From Candidatus Puniceispirillum sp. (GTDB taxonomy: Bacteria; Pseudomonadota; Alphaproteobacteria; Puniceispirillales; Puniceispirillaceae): a stretch of 64,000 nucleotides of DNA. Position 1 is the stretch's first letter. Each line of letters opens with the position of its first letter. The stretch lies in the NCBI GenBank assembly GCA_028383305.1, contig JAOEVD010000002.1, positions 100,341 to 164,340 on the forward strand, read 5' to 3'. The position numbers were made by a program, and so were the translations under genes. Shown here one piece after another: positions 19,190 through 27,637 of this stretch. Below the pieces are notes generated by a model. That model was not told where the DNA came from. It searched no databases and saw only the letters and a list, made by a program, of their open reading frames with translations.

Positions 19190-20364
19190 TCGGCAGCCCT
19201 TTCCAGCATCGTTCGCAACATTAATGTTTCATAATTGCCGGCTAAATTCGCAGTGCCCAGTTCGGCAATATTTCGGCACCCAAGCAAACCCATCACTGCG
19301 CTTGCTTCGGCCTCGATCAAATCCAGAATTTGCCCTAGACCAGCCGCGCCGCCTGCTCCAAGACCATACATCACACTGCGACCCAGCATGACGAAATCTG
19401 CCCCAGCAGCCAGCGCCTTAATGACATGTTCGCCATTGCGGATACCGCCATCAAAAATTAATGGAAACCCGCCACCAACTTGATTACGGATTTCGACAAG
19501 CGAGTCAATTGCCACCGGCGCGGCATTAAGCTGGCGGCCGCCATGGTTTGACACATAGATGGCATCAGCTCCGATTGTCTTTATGCGTAACGCATCCTCA
19601 ACCGATTGCACCCCTTTGACCACCAGCTTGCCCGGCCAGCGGTCACGCAAAGTGGCAAGAAAATTCCAGTCGGCACCGGCGCGGCCGGCATTCCGCACAA
19701 AGGTTGTCTTCTGGCTTGATGTGGCATAGTTCATCGGTTGCGGCATTTGATGCCGGATCGCGTGAAGCGCGGTTTCAAGTGACCATTGGGGATGGCTGAC
19801 AAAATCCCATATCTGTGATGCGCCCCAGCTCATTGGAAAAGAAAACCCGTTGCGTTTATCGCGTGTCCGCACCGAAGGGATTGGCACATCAACAGTCAGG
19901 ATCAGCACTTTATAATTGGCGGCAATGGCGCGGTCGATCAATTCATCAACAAACACGTTTGACTGATCGGCATAAAGTTGAAACCAGGCGTTACCCTCGG
20001 CCAGCTCGATTGCCTGCTCAAGTGCCATTGACGATGCTGTTGACACACATAGTGGAATGCGCCGCTTTGCCGCTTCGCGCGCCAGGCTGAAATCAGCCCT
20101 TGGCCATGCCAGCGCACACATGCCCATTGGCGCGACTCCGAACGGAAGCCCTGTTTCCTGTCCAAGAATAGACGTCGACATTGCGCGTTCGGAAACATCA
20201 ATCAGAACGCGGGGCATCAATCTGATATGATCAATCATCGCCGAATTGAGATCACGCAATGATTCATCGCCCGATGCGCCATCGATAAAATCAAACATCA
20301 TGCGTGGCAGACGCCGTTTTGCGACTTGCCGTGCCTCAGCTACAGAAAATAGTTTTTTGCTCAA
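19186..20364 (-). CDS. FMN-dependent alpha-hydroxy acid oxidase/dehydrogenase (LldD/glycolate oxidase family)
   Basis: RRLPRMMFDFIDGASGDE, LKGVQSVEDA, YVSNHGGRQL, LIFDGGIRNGEHVIKALAAGADFVMLGR. Confidence 0.92.
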   Translation of the reverse strand: MSKKLFSVAEARQVAKRRLPRMMFDFIDGASGDESLRDLNSAMIDHIRLMPRVLIDVSERAMSTSILGQETGLPFGVAPMGMCALAWPRADFSLAREAAKRRIPLCVSTASSMALEQAIELAEGNAWFQLYADQSNVFVDELIDRAIAANYKVLILTVDVPIPSVRTRDKRNGFSFPMSWGASQIWDFVSHPQWSLETALHAIRHQMPQPMNYATSSQKTTFVRNAGRAGADWNFLATLRDRWPGKLVVKGVQSVEDALRIKTIGADAIYVSNHGGRQLNAAPVAIDSLVEIRNQVGGGFPLIFDGGIRNGEHVIKALAAGADFVMLGRSVMYGLGAGGAAGLGQILDLIEAEASAVMGLLGCRNIAELGTANLAGNYETLMLRTMLERAAE

Positions 20365-20419
20365 TCCCTACCCCAGTCGATGCTATGCGTAAACGCTATC
20401 AGTCGGCTTAATCATTAAG

Positions 20420-20435
20420 CAAATATAATTATTGG
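20420..20435. promoter_or_regulatory. putative degenerate operator CAAAT-N6-ATTGG in the oxidase/LysR divergent promoter
   Basis: CAAATATAATTATTGG resembles CAAAT-N6-ATTTG found in both duplicated leaders. Confidence 0.3.
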
Positions 20436-20480
20436 ATGAATTGATAGAAAAAAGGTATGATTAATTAAAAAGGGGATAAC

Positions 20481-21395
20481 ATGAATTTTCGCCAACTCAA
20501 GGCCTTTAACGCTGTAATGCAAACTGGTTCGATTACTGGTGCAGCAAAGCAAATGCTGGTCTCGCAACCAAGTGTCACGCGGCTCATTCACGACCTTGAG
20601 TTAAATCTTGGTTTTGCCCTTTTTGTTCGTCAGGGGCGTGGCATTATTGCAACTGTCGAGGCACGACGCTTTCATTTGGCGGTTGAAAGCACGTTCCTCA
20701 ATATTGAGCGGCTCGATGATCTGGCAGCCTCAATTCGCAAAAAGGCGGTTGGCAAGATTTCCATCGGTGTTATTCCAACATTTTCGACATCGCTTTTGCC
20801 GCAGGTTCTTGGCCAGATGCGGCGGCAGGATGACACGACCCATTCGATCATATACACGCACAATACACCGGCCATTGTCGACGCGATCCGGCTGCAGCAA
20901 TTTGACCTTGGCATTGTCTCGCGTTCGCCGCCTTATGTTGGCGTGGATATTCTTTACCAGACCATGGTGAATTATGTCGCTTTAATCCCTGAGGATCATA
21001 TTCTAGCAAAATCACCAGACCCGATCGATTTAAGGGACGTTGCCGGACAGTTGGAATTTGTGACATTTGGCAGTGTCTATCCGCTTGAAATGCAAGGCAT
21101 GGATGCCAGCCTTGCCGAAAAATTCCAGAGCAATGCGCGCTATAGTGTCGCCAATGTTCTGGCTGGTGCTGCGCTGGTTCGTGAGGCGGGTGTTCCGGCT
21201 ATTGTTGATCCATTTTCGGCGCGCATGTCGGTTGCGTCAGGCGGCGTTATGATCCGGCCGATTGTGCAGAATATGCAATATCACATTGCGATCATCACGC
21301 GCGGCATTGACATGATGACTAAGGAAACCAGACAATTGGCAGACATCATAATCACAGCTTTCAAAAATGACCCGATTATCAAATCTGCACCTTAG
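20481..21395 (+). CDS. LysR family transcriptional regulator
   Basis: MNFRQLKAFNAVMQTGSITGAAKQMLVSQPSVTRLIHDLELNLGFALFVRQGRG winged HTH. Confidence 0.92.
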   Translation: MNFRQLKAFNAVMQTGSITGAAKQMLVSQPSVTRLIHDLELNLGFALFVRQGRGIIATVEARRFHLAVESTFLNIERLDDLAASIRKKAVGKISIGVIPTFSTSLLPQVLGQMRRQDDTTHSIIYTHNTPAIVDAIRLQQFDLGIVSRSPPYVGVDILYQTMVNYVALIPEDHILAKSPDPIDLRDVAGQLEFVTFGSVYPLEMQGMDASLAEKFQSNARYSVANVLAGAALVREAGVPAIVDPFSARMSVASGGVMIRPIVQNMQYHIAIITRGIDMMTKETRQLADIIITAFKNDPIIKSAP

Positions 21396-22945
21396 GTTTG
21401 ATCTCTTGGCGGCAGCAAAATAGGAAGTGTCTTGCGTAATATCATTTCACTTTCGGCATCAATATAGGTCGGGTGATGATCGTCAAGAATCATCTTGACC
21501 CGATCATGTGCATGATCGCGAATATCAGGGCTGCCTGCTTCTTCCCATGCCTCTATGCCCAGACGATCAACAGTTTTTAGATATAGAAAATCTGAATGCA
21601 TCCGCGCATAGGTTTCTGGCTCGCCAAGAAAATGACCAACGCCGCACGCCACCCGATCAATCGATTCCAGGACAATTGTTTCGGGCGATACGGTAACAGT
21701 GCTGCTGGCGCGCAGAATGCTTCCCAGCATGTCATTATCAATAACCAGTGCTGCAAGCGACAGCCCCATTAGGCCAGCCTGTGCACCGCAGGCCTGCGTG
21801 ATGATATTGGCGCCTGCGTGAACTGTCTGTGCGACGTTCAAGCATTTTTCATAACCGCTTTGCGCGTCAGGGCTTTTACTATCGGTCGCCCCCGCGATTG
21901 TTGATGAGGGAAGCTGGTAAAAGCGTGCCATCTGAATGGTGGCTGCGGTCAGCAAGGCCTGTTCTCCACTGCCACCAGCCATGCCGCCGGTTCGCAAATC
22001 GGTAATCATCGGACGTGGGCCAAAAACCGCGTGTGCCGCCGGATTAACCAACCAGGCAATCACCATTCCTGCTAGAGTTTCGGCAATTGTTTGCGTTACA
22101 CAGCCGGCAATTGTGACTGGGCTTGAGGCACCTAGCTGGCCAAAACAATTGACCATCACCGGAATGCCGCTGCGTACCGCTTCGACCATCACATCAAGCG
22201 CAATTGGATCAAACCGCAATGGTGGCACAACATGGTTAACATTCAGCGACAGGAACGGCTTGTCACGAAACGCCTTTTTAGATCCGGCAATTTGATAGCA
22301 GATGGTTGCAATATCCCGTACCGATTCTGGTGACGAGGCGCTGGTAAAAACATGCTTCGCCGTTCCAGCAAGACAGGCAAAGGCAGTATTCACATCAAGA
22401 TGACGTGCATCTGGCATGTCTCGGGCAACAACTGGACGGCTGAAGAAATGAACATGATCAAGCCGGTCAACAAGCCGTGCTGCATCATAAAGATCAACGA
22501 GATTGGATTCGCGATATTTGCCAAGCCCCGCATCAAAGATCAATGGTGATGCCCCACCGGTGCCAACATGAACCGCCCCAGACGAAAGTGTCATGTCATG
22601 ATCACCGGCGCGCCCATAGAGCGTGATATCGCGCCGCAAACCAGCAAGCGCAGCCGTCACCAAATCTGGTGAAAATAATAATCGTCCACGCGAATCAATC
22701 TGGCCGCCAGCGGCCACAACAAGATCAACAACAATTGACGAAGCTTCGCCAAGGCCGGTATTTGCAAGCACTGCCAAGGCCGCCTCATGAATCGCGACCA
22801 TATCATTGTCATGCAAGGGGCCATTGCCTCGACCGAAACCAATAATGCGTTTTTCATCAAGACTTTCGATAGAGTTATCAGCAGCGTTCTTATCCCGCCT
22901 GATGCGCCCTGTTCTTGATCGACCCGATCCTTCACCCCGTCTCAT
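21392..22945 (-). CDS. trimethylamine methyltransferase (MttB) superfamily protein, non-pyrrolysine
   Basis: LYDAARLVDRLDHVHFFSRPVVARDMPD, GTAKHVF, SPVTIAGCVTQTIAETLAGMVIAWLVNP, TDSKSPDAQSGYEK; uninterrupted ORF. Confidence 0.88.
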   Translation of the reverse strand: MRRGEGSGRSRTGRIRRDKNAADNSIESLDEKRIIGFGRGNGPLHDNDMVAIHEAALAVLANTGLGEASSIVVDLVVAAGGQIDSRGRLLFSPDLVTAALAGLRRDITLYGRAGDHDMTLSSGAVHVGTGGASPLIFDAGLGKYRESNLVDLYDAARLVDRLDHVHFFSRPVVARDMPDARHLDVNTAFACLAGTAKHVFTSASSPESVRDIATICYQIAGSKKAFRDKPFLSLNVNHVVPPLRFDPIALDVMVEAVRSGIPVMVNCFGQLGASSPVTIAGCVTQTIAETLAGMVIAWLVNPAAHAVFGPRPMITDLRTGGMAGGSGEQALLTAATIQMARFYQLPSSTIAGATDSKSPDAQSGYEKCLNVAQTVHAGANIITQACGAQAGLMGLSLAALVIDNDMLGSILRASSTVTVSPETIVLESIDRVACGVGHFLGEPETYARMHSDFLYLKTVDRLGIEAWEEAGSPDIRDHAHDRVKMILDDHHPTYIDAESEMILRKTLPILLPPRDQT

Positions 22946-23700
22946 ATGCCTGCATCCCCGTTTGTTGATCCCATTCCAAGCCTGTGACCGCGCATAAGCG
23001 GCTGATGGGTGTTTATGTCACCATCTGGTACCAGCAGATAAGCCGACCCGCTGCTGCGGGCACGCACAATCTCGGCAACAACACCGTTTATAATATGCAC
23101 GCCAATACCATCATCAATGGCGATTCCCGATTGTAGTTGCCGACTGGCAATTGCCATTTCAAAGACCTGTTTTCGGGCTGGCTCGCTGCTGAAATGCGGG
23201 CAGGCACTTCCCGCAATAAGGCCAAGCCCCTTATGCTGTTCAAACTGCGGTTCAAAACAATCATCTTTGGTTTTCAACAGCAAATCGGAAAACCAACAAA
23301 TCCCTCCGGCGCTAACGCCTGATGCGACAAGTCCCTTTTGCACCGCCGCTACCAATAAATCGGTGATACCTGTGTTGCGCCAATGTGACAGCATTGCTGT
23401 TGTTTTTCCCCCGCCAACATATAGAATATCGAGATCCTGCAAAAAATCCTGCGCCATCGCCGCATCTGCCGTTATTGGCAAATGCGTTGTTCGCGCACAG
23501 CCCACGAACCGCGCGTAAAAAGCCGCTAGGCGATCCGCCCGATCATTATTGGCGTGTCCGATATAGCCGATTTTCAATTTGGCAACGGGCCCAACTAGTG
23601 CAAGCAGGCGATCTTCAAGCAGTGCATCACGACCATCACCATCTTGCGAATGGGTAAAACCTCCGCCGCCAACAACAAATACCTGAATCAGCCCACTCAT
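22942..23700 (-). CDS. peptidase family S51 (dipeptidase E / cyanophycinase-like)
   Basis: IFVVGGGGFTHS, DILYVGGGKTTAML, nucleophile region VASGVSAGGICWF, GLGLIAGSACPHF; start at 23700 preceded by GGAAAG. Confidence 0.8.
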   Translation of the reverse strand: MSGLIQVFVVGGGGFTHSQDGDGRDALLEDRLLALVGPVAKLKIGYIGHANNDRADRLAAFYARFVGCARTTHLPITADAAMAQDFLQDLDILYVGGGKTTAMLSHWRNTGITDLLVAAVQKGLVASGVSAGGICWFSDLLLKTKDDCFEPQFEQHKGLGLIAGSACPHFSSEPARKQVFEMAIASRQLQSGIAIDDGIGVHIINGVVAEIVRARSSGSAYLLVPDGDINTHQPLMRGHRLGMGSTNGDAGI

Positions 23701-23796
23701 ATCACTTTCCAAAATCTGGCCATGATTTCCGTTATCCGGCAGCTTTGGCGTCGCGTTGCGCCTTTCGCTTTGGTTGCCGTTTCGTCTTGCAAACAA

Positions 23797-24033
23797 CATC
23801 AGTCTGAGCAGTTTTTTCTGAATAGGCAATGCGAATTAAAAAATATAACCTATACGTTATGCAAATGTATTTATTTGCAAATTATATTTGTTATCAATTC
23901 TTGTTAAACCCATACTTAGATTCAAAAAATTGGGTAAAACAAGAGTCTGTTGGCCGACTGATTTTTTGAATATTCAAATGCAAATCACTGATCTAATTGG
24001 ATTATAAAGGGACTGCATTAAGAGGAGGAATAA
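23797..24033 (+). repeat. duplicated leader/promoter region, copy 1 (upstream of TRAP transporter)
   Basis: Aligns over its length with 27398-27637; near-identical core 23821-23899; shared TATAAAGGGACTGCAT..GAGGAGGAAT. Confidence 0.85.
23861..23890. promoter_or_regulatory. palindromic operator-like array GCAAATGTATTTATTTGCAAATTATATTTG
   Basis: CAAAT-N6-ATTTG, ATTTGCAAAT and CAAAT-TAT-ATTTG overlapping palindromes, conserved in both leader copies. Confidence 0.5.
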
Positions 24034-25062
24034 ATGAGAAGGCTTCTTTTAGCCATCCTGCGTGGCGCCACCAAACCGGTTGCATTGGGCATTGCCCTTA
24101 CAATATCACTCACTTCATTTCAAGCCGTTGCTGCCCCAATTGTCGCGCGCATGTCTGGTCATTGGAGTCCAACACATCAAAGCTCGATCCATTCACAGAT
24201 GTTTGCCGATGAGGTAACAAAAAGGTCCGGTGGGCGGCTAAAGATTGAATACTACCCCTCTAAACAGCTTTTCGGCATTAGAGAGGTTCTTGGCGCCATC
24301 ACCTCCGGCGCTGTTGAGCTTGGCGGCGTTGTCGGCGTTGTGAGCTTTCCGCCGATTAACAAGAATTTTAATGTTGCCTCCTACCCTGGTCTATTTGCCT
24401 CCTATGAACAACAGCGTGGATTTTTCCTGAATTCGGAAAAGGGCCAGGAAATCTGGGGGGATATCACCAGGAAGAGCAAATCACAGCTGATCATGTATAA
24501 CCCTGTTGGTCCGGTGATGACCTTTAGTAGCGCCCGTGAATTGACCGGCATTGACGTGATGAAGGGGTTAAAAGCCCGCCGCCTTTTGAAAAGCGAGCTT
24601 CCGATGTGGAAGGCCCTTGGTGCCAACGCTGTCTCACTGCCAACTGGTGAGGTCTACACGTCGCTTCAGACTGGCATGATTGACACGATCAATAGCCCCC
24701 CAGGGTCAATTGAAGCCTACAGCTGGTGGGAATATCTGACCTATGGTCAAAAGCCCTATCAGTATTTTGCTGATGCCTACATCATGGCCAACCGCGATTG
24801 GATGGACAGCCTGCCTGATGATTTGCGGGAGCTCGTTTTGACTGTCGGCGCTGAAGTCGGCCAAATTGCAACTGATAACATTCTGGGCGCGGGTGAGGAT
24901 ACCTTGAAGAAATTTATTGAGCGTGGCGGCGTTGTAACCGAACTCAGCGGTGCCGAGAAAGTAAAGTTTAATAAATTGATGCAGGATGAAGTGATGCCAG
25001 CTATGGCAGACATGTTCGATGAGGATACGCTGGTCAAAGCCCAACAATATGCTGCCAACTAG
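24034..25062 (+). CDS. TRAP transporter substrate-binding protein (DctP family)
   Basis: Signal peptide, VTKRSGGRLKIEYYPSKQLFGIREVLGAITSGAVELG; followed by DctQ and DctM. Confidence 0.9.
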   Translation: MRRLLLAILRGATKPVALGIALTISLTSFQAVAAPIVARMSGHWSPTHQSSIHSQMFADEVTKRSGGRLKIEYYPSKQLFGIREVLGAITSGAVELGGVVGVVSFPPINKNFNVASYPGLFASYEQQRGFFLNSEKGQEIWGDITRKSKSQLIMYNPVGPVMTFSSARELTGIDVMKGLKARRLLKSELPMWKALGANAVSLPTGEVYTSLQTGMIDTINSPPGSIEAYSWWEYLTYGQKPYQYFADAYIMANRDWMDSLPDDLRELVLTVGAEVGQIATDNILGAGEDTLKKFIERGGVVTELSGAEKVKFNKLMQDEVMPAMADMFDEDTLVKAQQYAAN

Positions 25063-25098
25063 TTTGCATCTCGCATTCAAAACAATGAGCCAGGCGCT

Positions 25099-25656
25099 GT
25101 GCTGAAAGCCGCACTTGCGTCTTTGTCCAAGCTGAATGAATGGCTTGAGAAAGCAATTTATATGCTGGCGATTTTCATTGTCGCCAACATGGTGCTTGCG
25201 CTGTTCTTAAGCGCGCTAATCAGATATGCCTCTGGCACTGGCTATGATTGGTTCATCGAACTGCCACCAATCCTCACTAGCTGGCTTGTCTTCCCGCTTC
25301 TGGGGCCGATGTTGAAATCCGGCACCCATATCAAGGTGGACATCCTGAACAATCTTCTGGCCCCACAGCAATTATCGGTCCTCAGACTGATTGTCGCGGT
25401 GATTGCCCTGCTGTCATCAATCGTCTTTCTTGTTGCTGGAGTTGAGGCCACCAGCCTCTATTTCATGCTGGGGCAGGTCATGGAGCTGGAAATCGAAATC
25501 CCAGTCTGGTGGGTGTATCTCGCCTTTCCTTGCGGCTTTGGGATAATGATCTTATTCGCGCTGGAGCTGATCCTGGCTGAACTGGTGGTGCTGGGTGCCT
25601 CTATGCCCAGTGATCCGGCCAAGACTAACCCAACTAAAGGCGTGGAGAAGACTTAA
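25099..25656 (+). CDS. TRAP transporter small permease (DctQ family)
   Basis: 4-TM protein between dctP- and dctM-like genes; LVFPLLGPMLKSGTHIKVDIL. Confidence 0.88.
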   Translation: MLKAALASLSKLNEWLEKAIYMLAIFIVANMVLALFLSALIRYASGTGYDWFIELPPILTSWLVFPLLGPMLKSGTHIKVDILNNLLAPQQLSVLRLIVAVIALLSSIVFLVAGVEATSLYFMLGQVMELEIEIPVWWVYLAFPCGFGIMILFALELILAELVVLGASMPSDPAKTNPTKGVEKT

Positions 25657-25659
25657 CCC

Positions 25660-26931
25660 ATGTATGCGCTTGCAATATTCTCCTCGCTCCTTTTGTTGCT
25701 CATGTCGGTGCCGATCTTTTTGGTATTTGGTATCGGCAGTTCAGCCGCGGCCATTCTCGGTCTTGGCCTGCCCTGGTCAACTTTGATTCAGGTCTCCTTT
25801 GGCGCGATGACAAAGCACATTCTGGTTGCCGTACCTTTGTTCATTTTTGCTGGGATGGTGATGCTCCGCGGCGGTGCTGCTAAACGCCTGGTGGATTTTG
25901 CCACGGCGCTTGTTGGCCATTGGCCGGGCGGTCTTGGCATTGCCATGGTTATCGCCATGGGGTTTTTTGCCGCTTTCTGTGGCTCCATTCTGGCCGCCAT
26001 CACGGCTGTTGGCACGATCATGATGCCAAAGATGCTCGAGCAGGGGTACCCCAGACCTTTTGTTATTGTTCTTGCGGCCTCGGCCGCGCTTCTCGAAGCT
26101 CTGATCCCTCCCTCAAATGCTGCGATATTGTTTAGCGCTCTCACCAATGTTCCGGTCTCGCAGACTTTTGCTGCTGGAGTGATCCCGGGACTGATCCTTC
26201 TTGCCTTTATGGTCATTGTTGTCCTGATCAAATGCCGCAACATCCGCAACCCGGAACGAGCTTCTGCGGCGGAACGCTGGCGTAGCTTTCTAGGCGCGCT
26301 GCCCGGACTATTCACCCCGATCATCATTCTTGGCGGCATTTATGCTGGCCTGCTGACCCCATCTGAGTCAGCAGCAGTTGCCGGTGTTTGGGCGATTGTG
26401 ATGGGATTTTTTATCTACCGGGAACTGACCTTCACATCGCTGTGCCTTGCGCTAAAAGAAACGGCGACGATCACAGCGATCATTTTCGTCATCATTGCGA
26501 CCGCCACCTTTCTCAGCGTGGTCCTGACTTACAGCCAGATCCCGCAACAGATCGTCAGTTATTTCACCGATATGGGCGCGACGTTTGCGCTGTTCTGGGT
26601 GGCGCTTGCGATCATTTGCCTGCTGCTTGGAACCTTTGTCGAGATCGTTCCAGTTTTCTATCTCACCGTTCCGATATTTGCCGCGATCACTCTGTCATTC
26701 AACCAGAGCCTGCTGCATCTGTATGTGGTGTTCGTTGCCTTTGCCGGAATCGGTATGATTACCCCGCCGGTCTGTGTTGGTATTTATACAAGCGCCAGCG
26801 TTATTCAGGAAAACCCGGCCAAGGCATTCCGCGAGGTACCACTTTTTGTTGCCGTTGGCATTCTTTATGGGATTTTGATGATCCTGATTCCTGAAGCCTC
26901 CACCTGGCTCCCGTCTTTGCTAACCCGATAA
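25660..26931 (+). CDS. TRAP transporter large permease (DctM family)
   Basis: MTKHILVAVPLFIFAGMVM, SGSILAAITAVGTIMMP, LIPPSNAAI, TPPVCVGIYTSASV. Confidence 0.92.
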   Translation: MYALAIFSSLLLLLMSVPIFLVFGIGSSAAAILGLGLPWSTLIQVSFGAMTKHILVAVPLFIFAGMVMLRGGAAKRLVDFATALVGHWPGGLGIAMVIAMGFFAAFCGSILAAITAVGTIMMPKMLEQGYPRPFVIVLAASAALLEALIPPSNAAILFSALTNVPVSQTFAAGVIPGLILLAFMVIVVLIKCRNIRNPERASAAERWRSFLGALPGLFTPIIILGGIYAGLLTPSESAAVAGVWAIVMGFFIYRELTFTSLCLALKETATITAIIFVIIATATFLSVVLTYSQIPQQIVSYFTDMGATFALFWVALAIICLLLGTFVEIVPVFYLTVPIFAAITLSFNQSLLHLYVVFVAFAGIGMITPPVCVGIYTSASVIQENPAKAFREVPLFVAVGILYGILMILIPEASTWLPSLLTR

Positions 26932-27105
26932 AGATCCGATAAGTCTCTCTGCCCCAATAGATAGCTAGATAGAATGTAACCTTGAAGCGTTAGTTCATCG
27001 TTAGAACTTTGGATGGCTTCATCATTATCACAACAACGGACAACAGCCACCCTGTGAGCTACTCTTTTAAGTAACACTATTTACTGAAGGCATGGGGGGC
27101 GGGGG

Positions 27106-27249
27106 CTAGACGTTGCAGTCTTTGAGTTTATCACAGATGGAGATGGTGTAGCTGATTCCTATGACATCAATACTAATAAGAACTATAGCAGCTATGCGTA
27201 CCAGCATGCAGGCATATCAACAATGGTACCTCGTCGAATATTTAGATGA
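27106..27249 (+). pseudogene. short coding-like remnant with acidic repeat-like sequence
   Basis: LDVAVFEFITDGDGVADSYDINTNKNYSSYAYQHAGISTMVPRRIFR* has no start codon or recognisable upstream coding frame. Confidence 0.25.
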
Positions 27250-27397
27250 GGGGTTTGCAGCAACTAGGTTGCTATCTATTGGCGTACAAACTAGCTAACA
27301 AAACGTGCCTGTTTACTTGTAACACTTAGCCGTTCAGAAACGCTTGTGACGTTGTTTTTTTGTGCCTGTAGGGGAAACATCATCCTGACGGGTGCAT

Positions 27398-27637
27398 CAT
27401 TAGTCTGAGCAGTTATGCCTCAATAGGCAATCCGAATTAAAAAATAATACCTATACGTTATACAAATGTATTTATTTGCAAATTATATTTGTTATCAATT
27501 ATTGGCAATACCATAGTTACGTGCCAATAATTGGGTAAAGCGAGAGTTTGTCGGTCGACCAATTCTTTGCATAGTCAAGCGCAAGTCACTGATTTATATA
27601 AATTATAAAGGGACTGCATCACGAGGAGGAATTAGCA
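27398..27637 (+). repeat. duplicated leader/promoter region, copy 2 (upstream of ABC transporter)
   Basis: Aligns with 23797-24033; core AATAGGCAATSCGAATTAAAAAATA..ACCTATACGTTATRCAAATGTATTTATTTGCAAATTATATTTGTTATCAATT at 27422-27500. Confidence 0.85.
27463..27491. promoter_or_regulatory. palindromic operator-like array CAAATGTATTTATTTGCAAATTATATTTG (copy 2)
   Basis: Same palindromic array as 23861-23890. Confidence 0.5.

Noticed and set aside
21392-22945. Pyrrolysine-containing MttB
   Set aside because: ORF has no internal TAG, so it belongs to the non-Pyl group.
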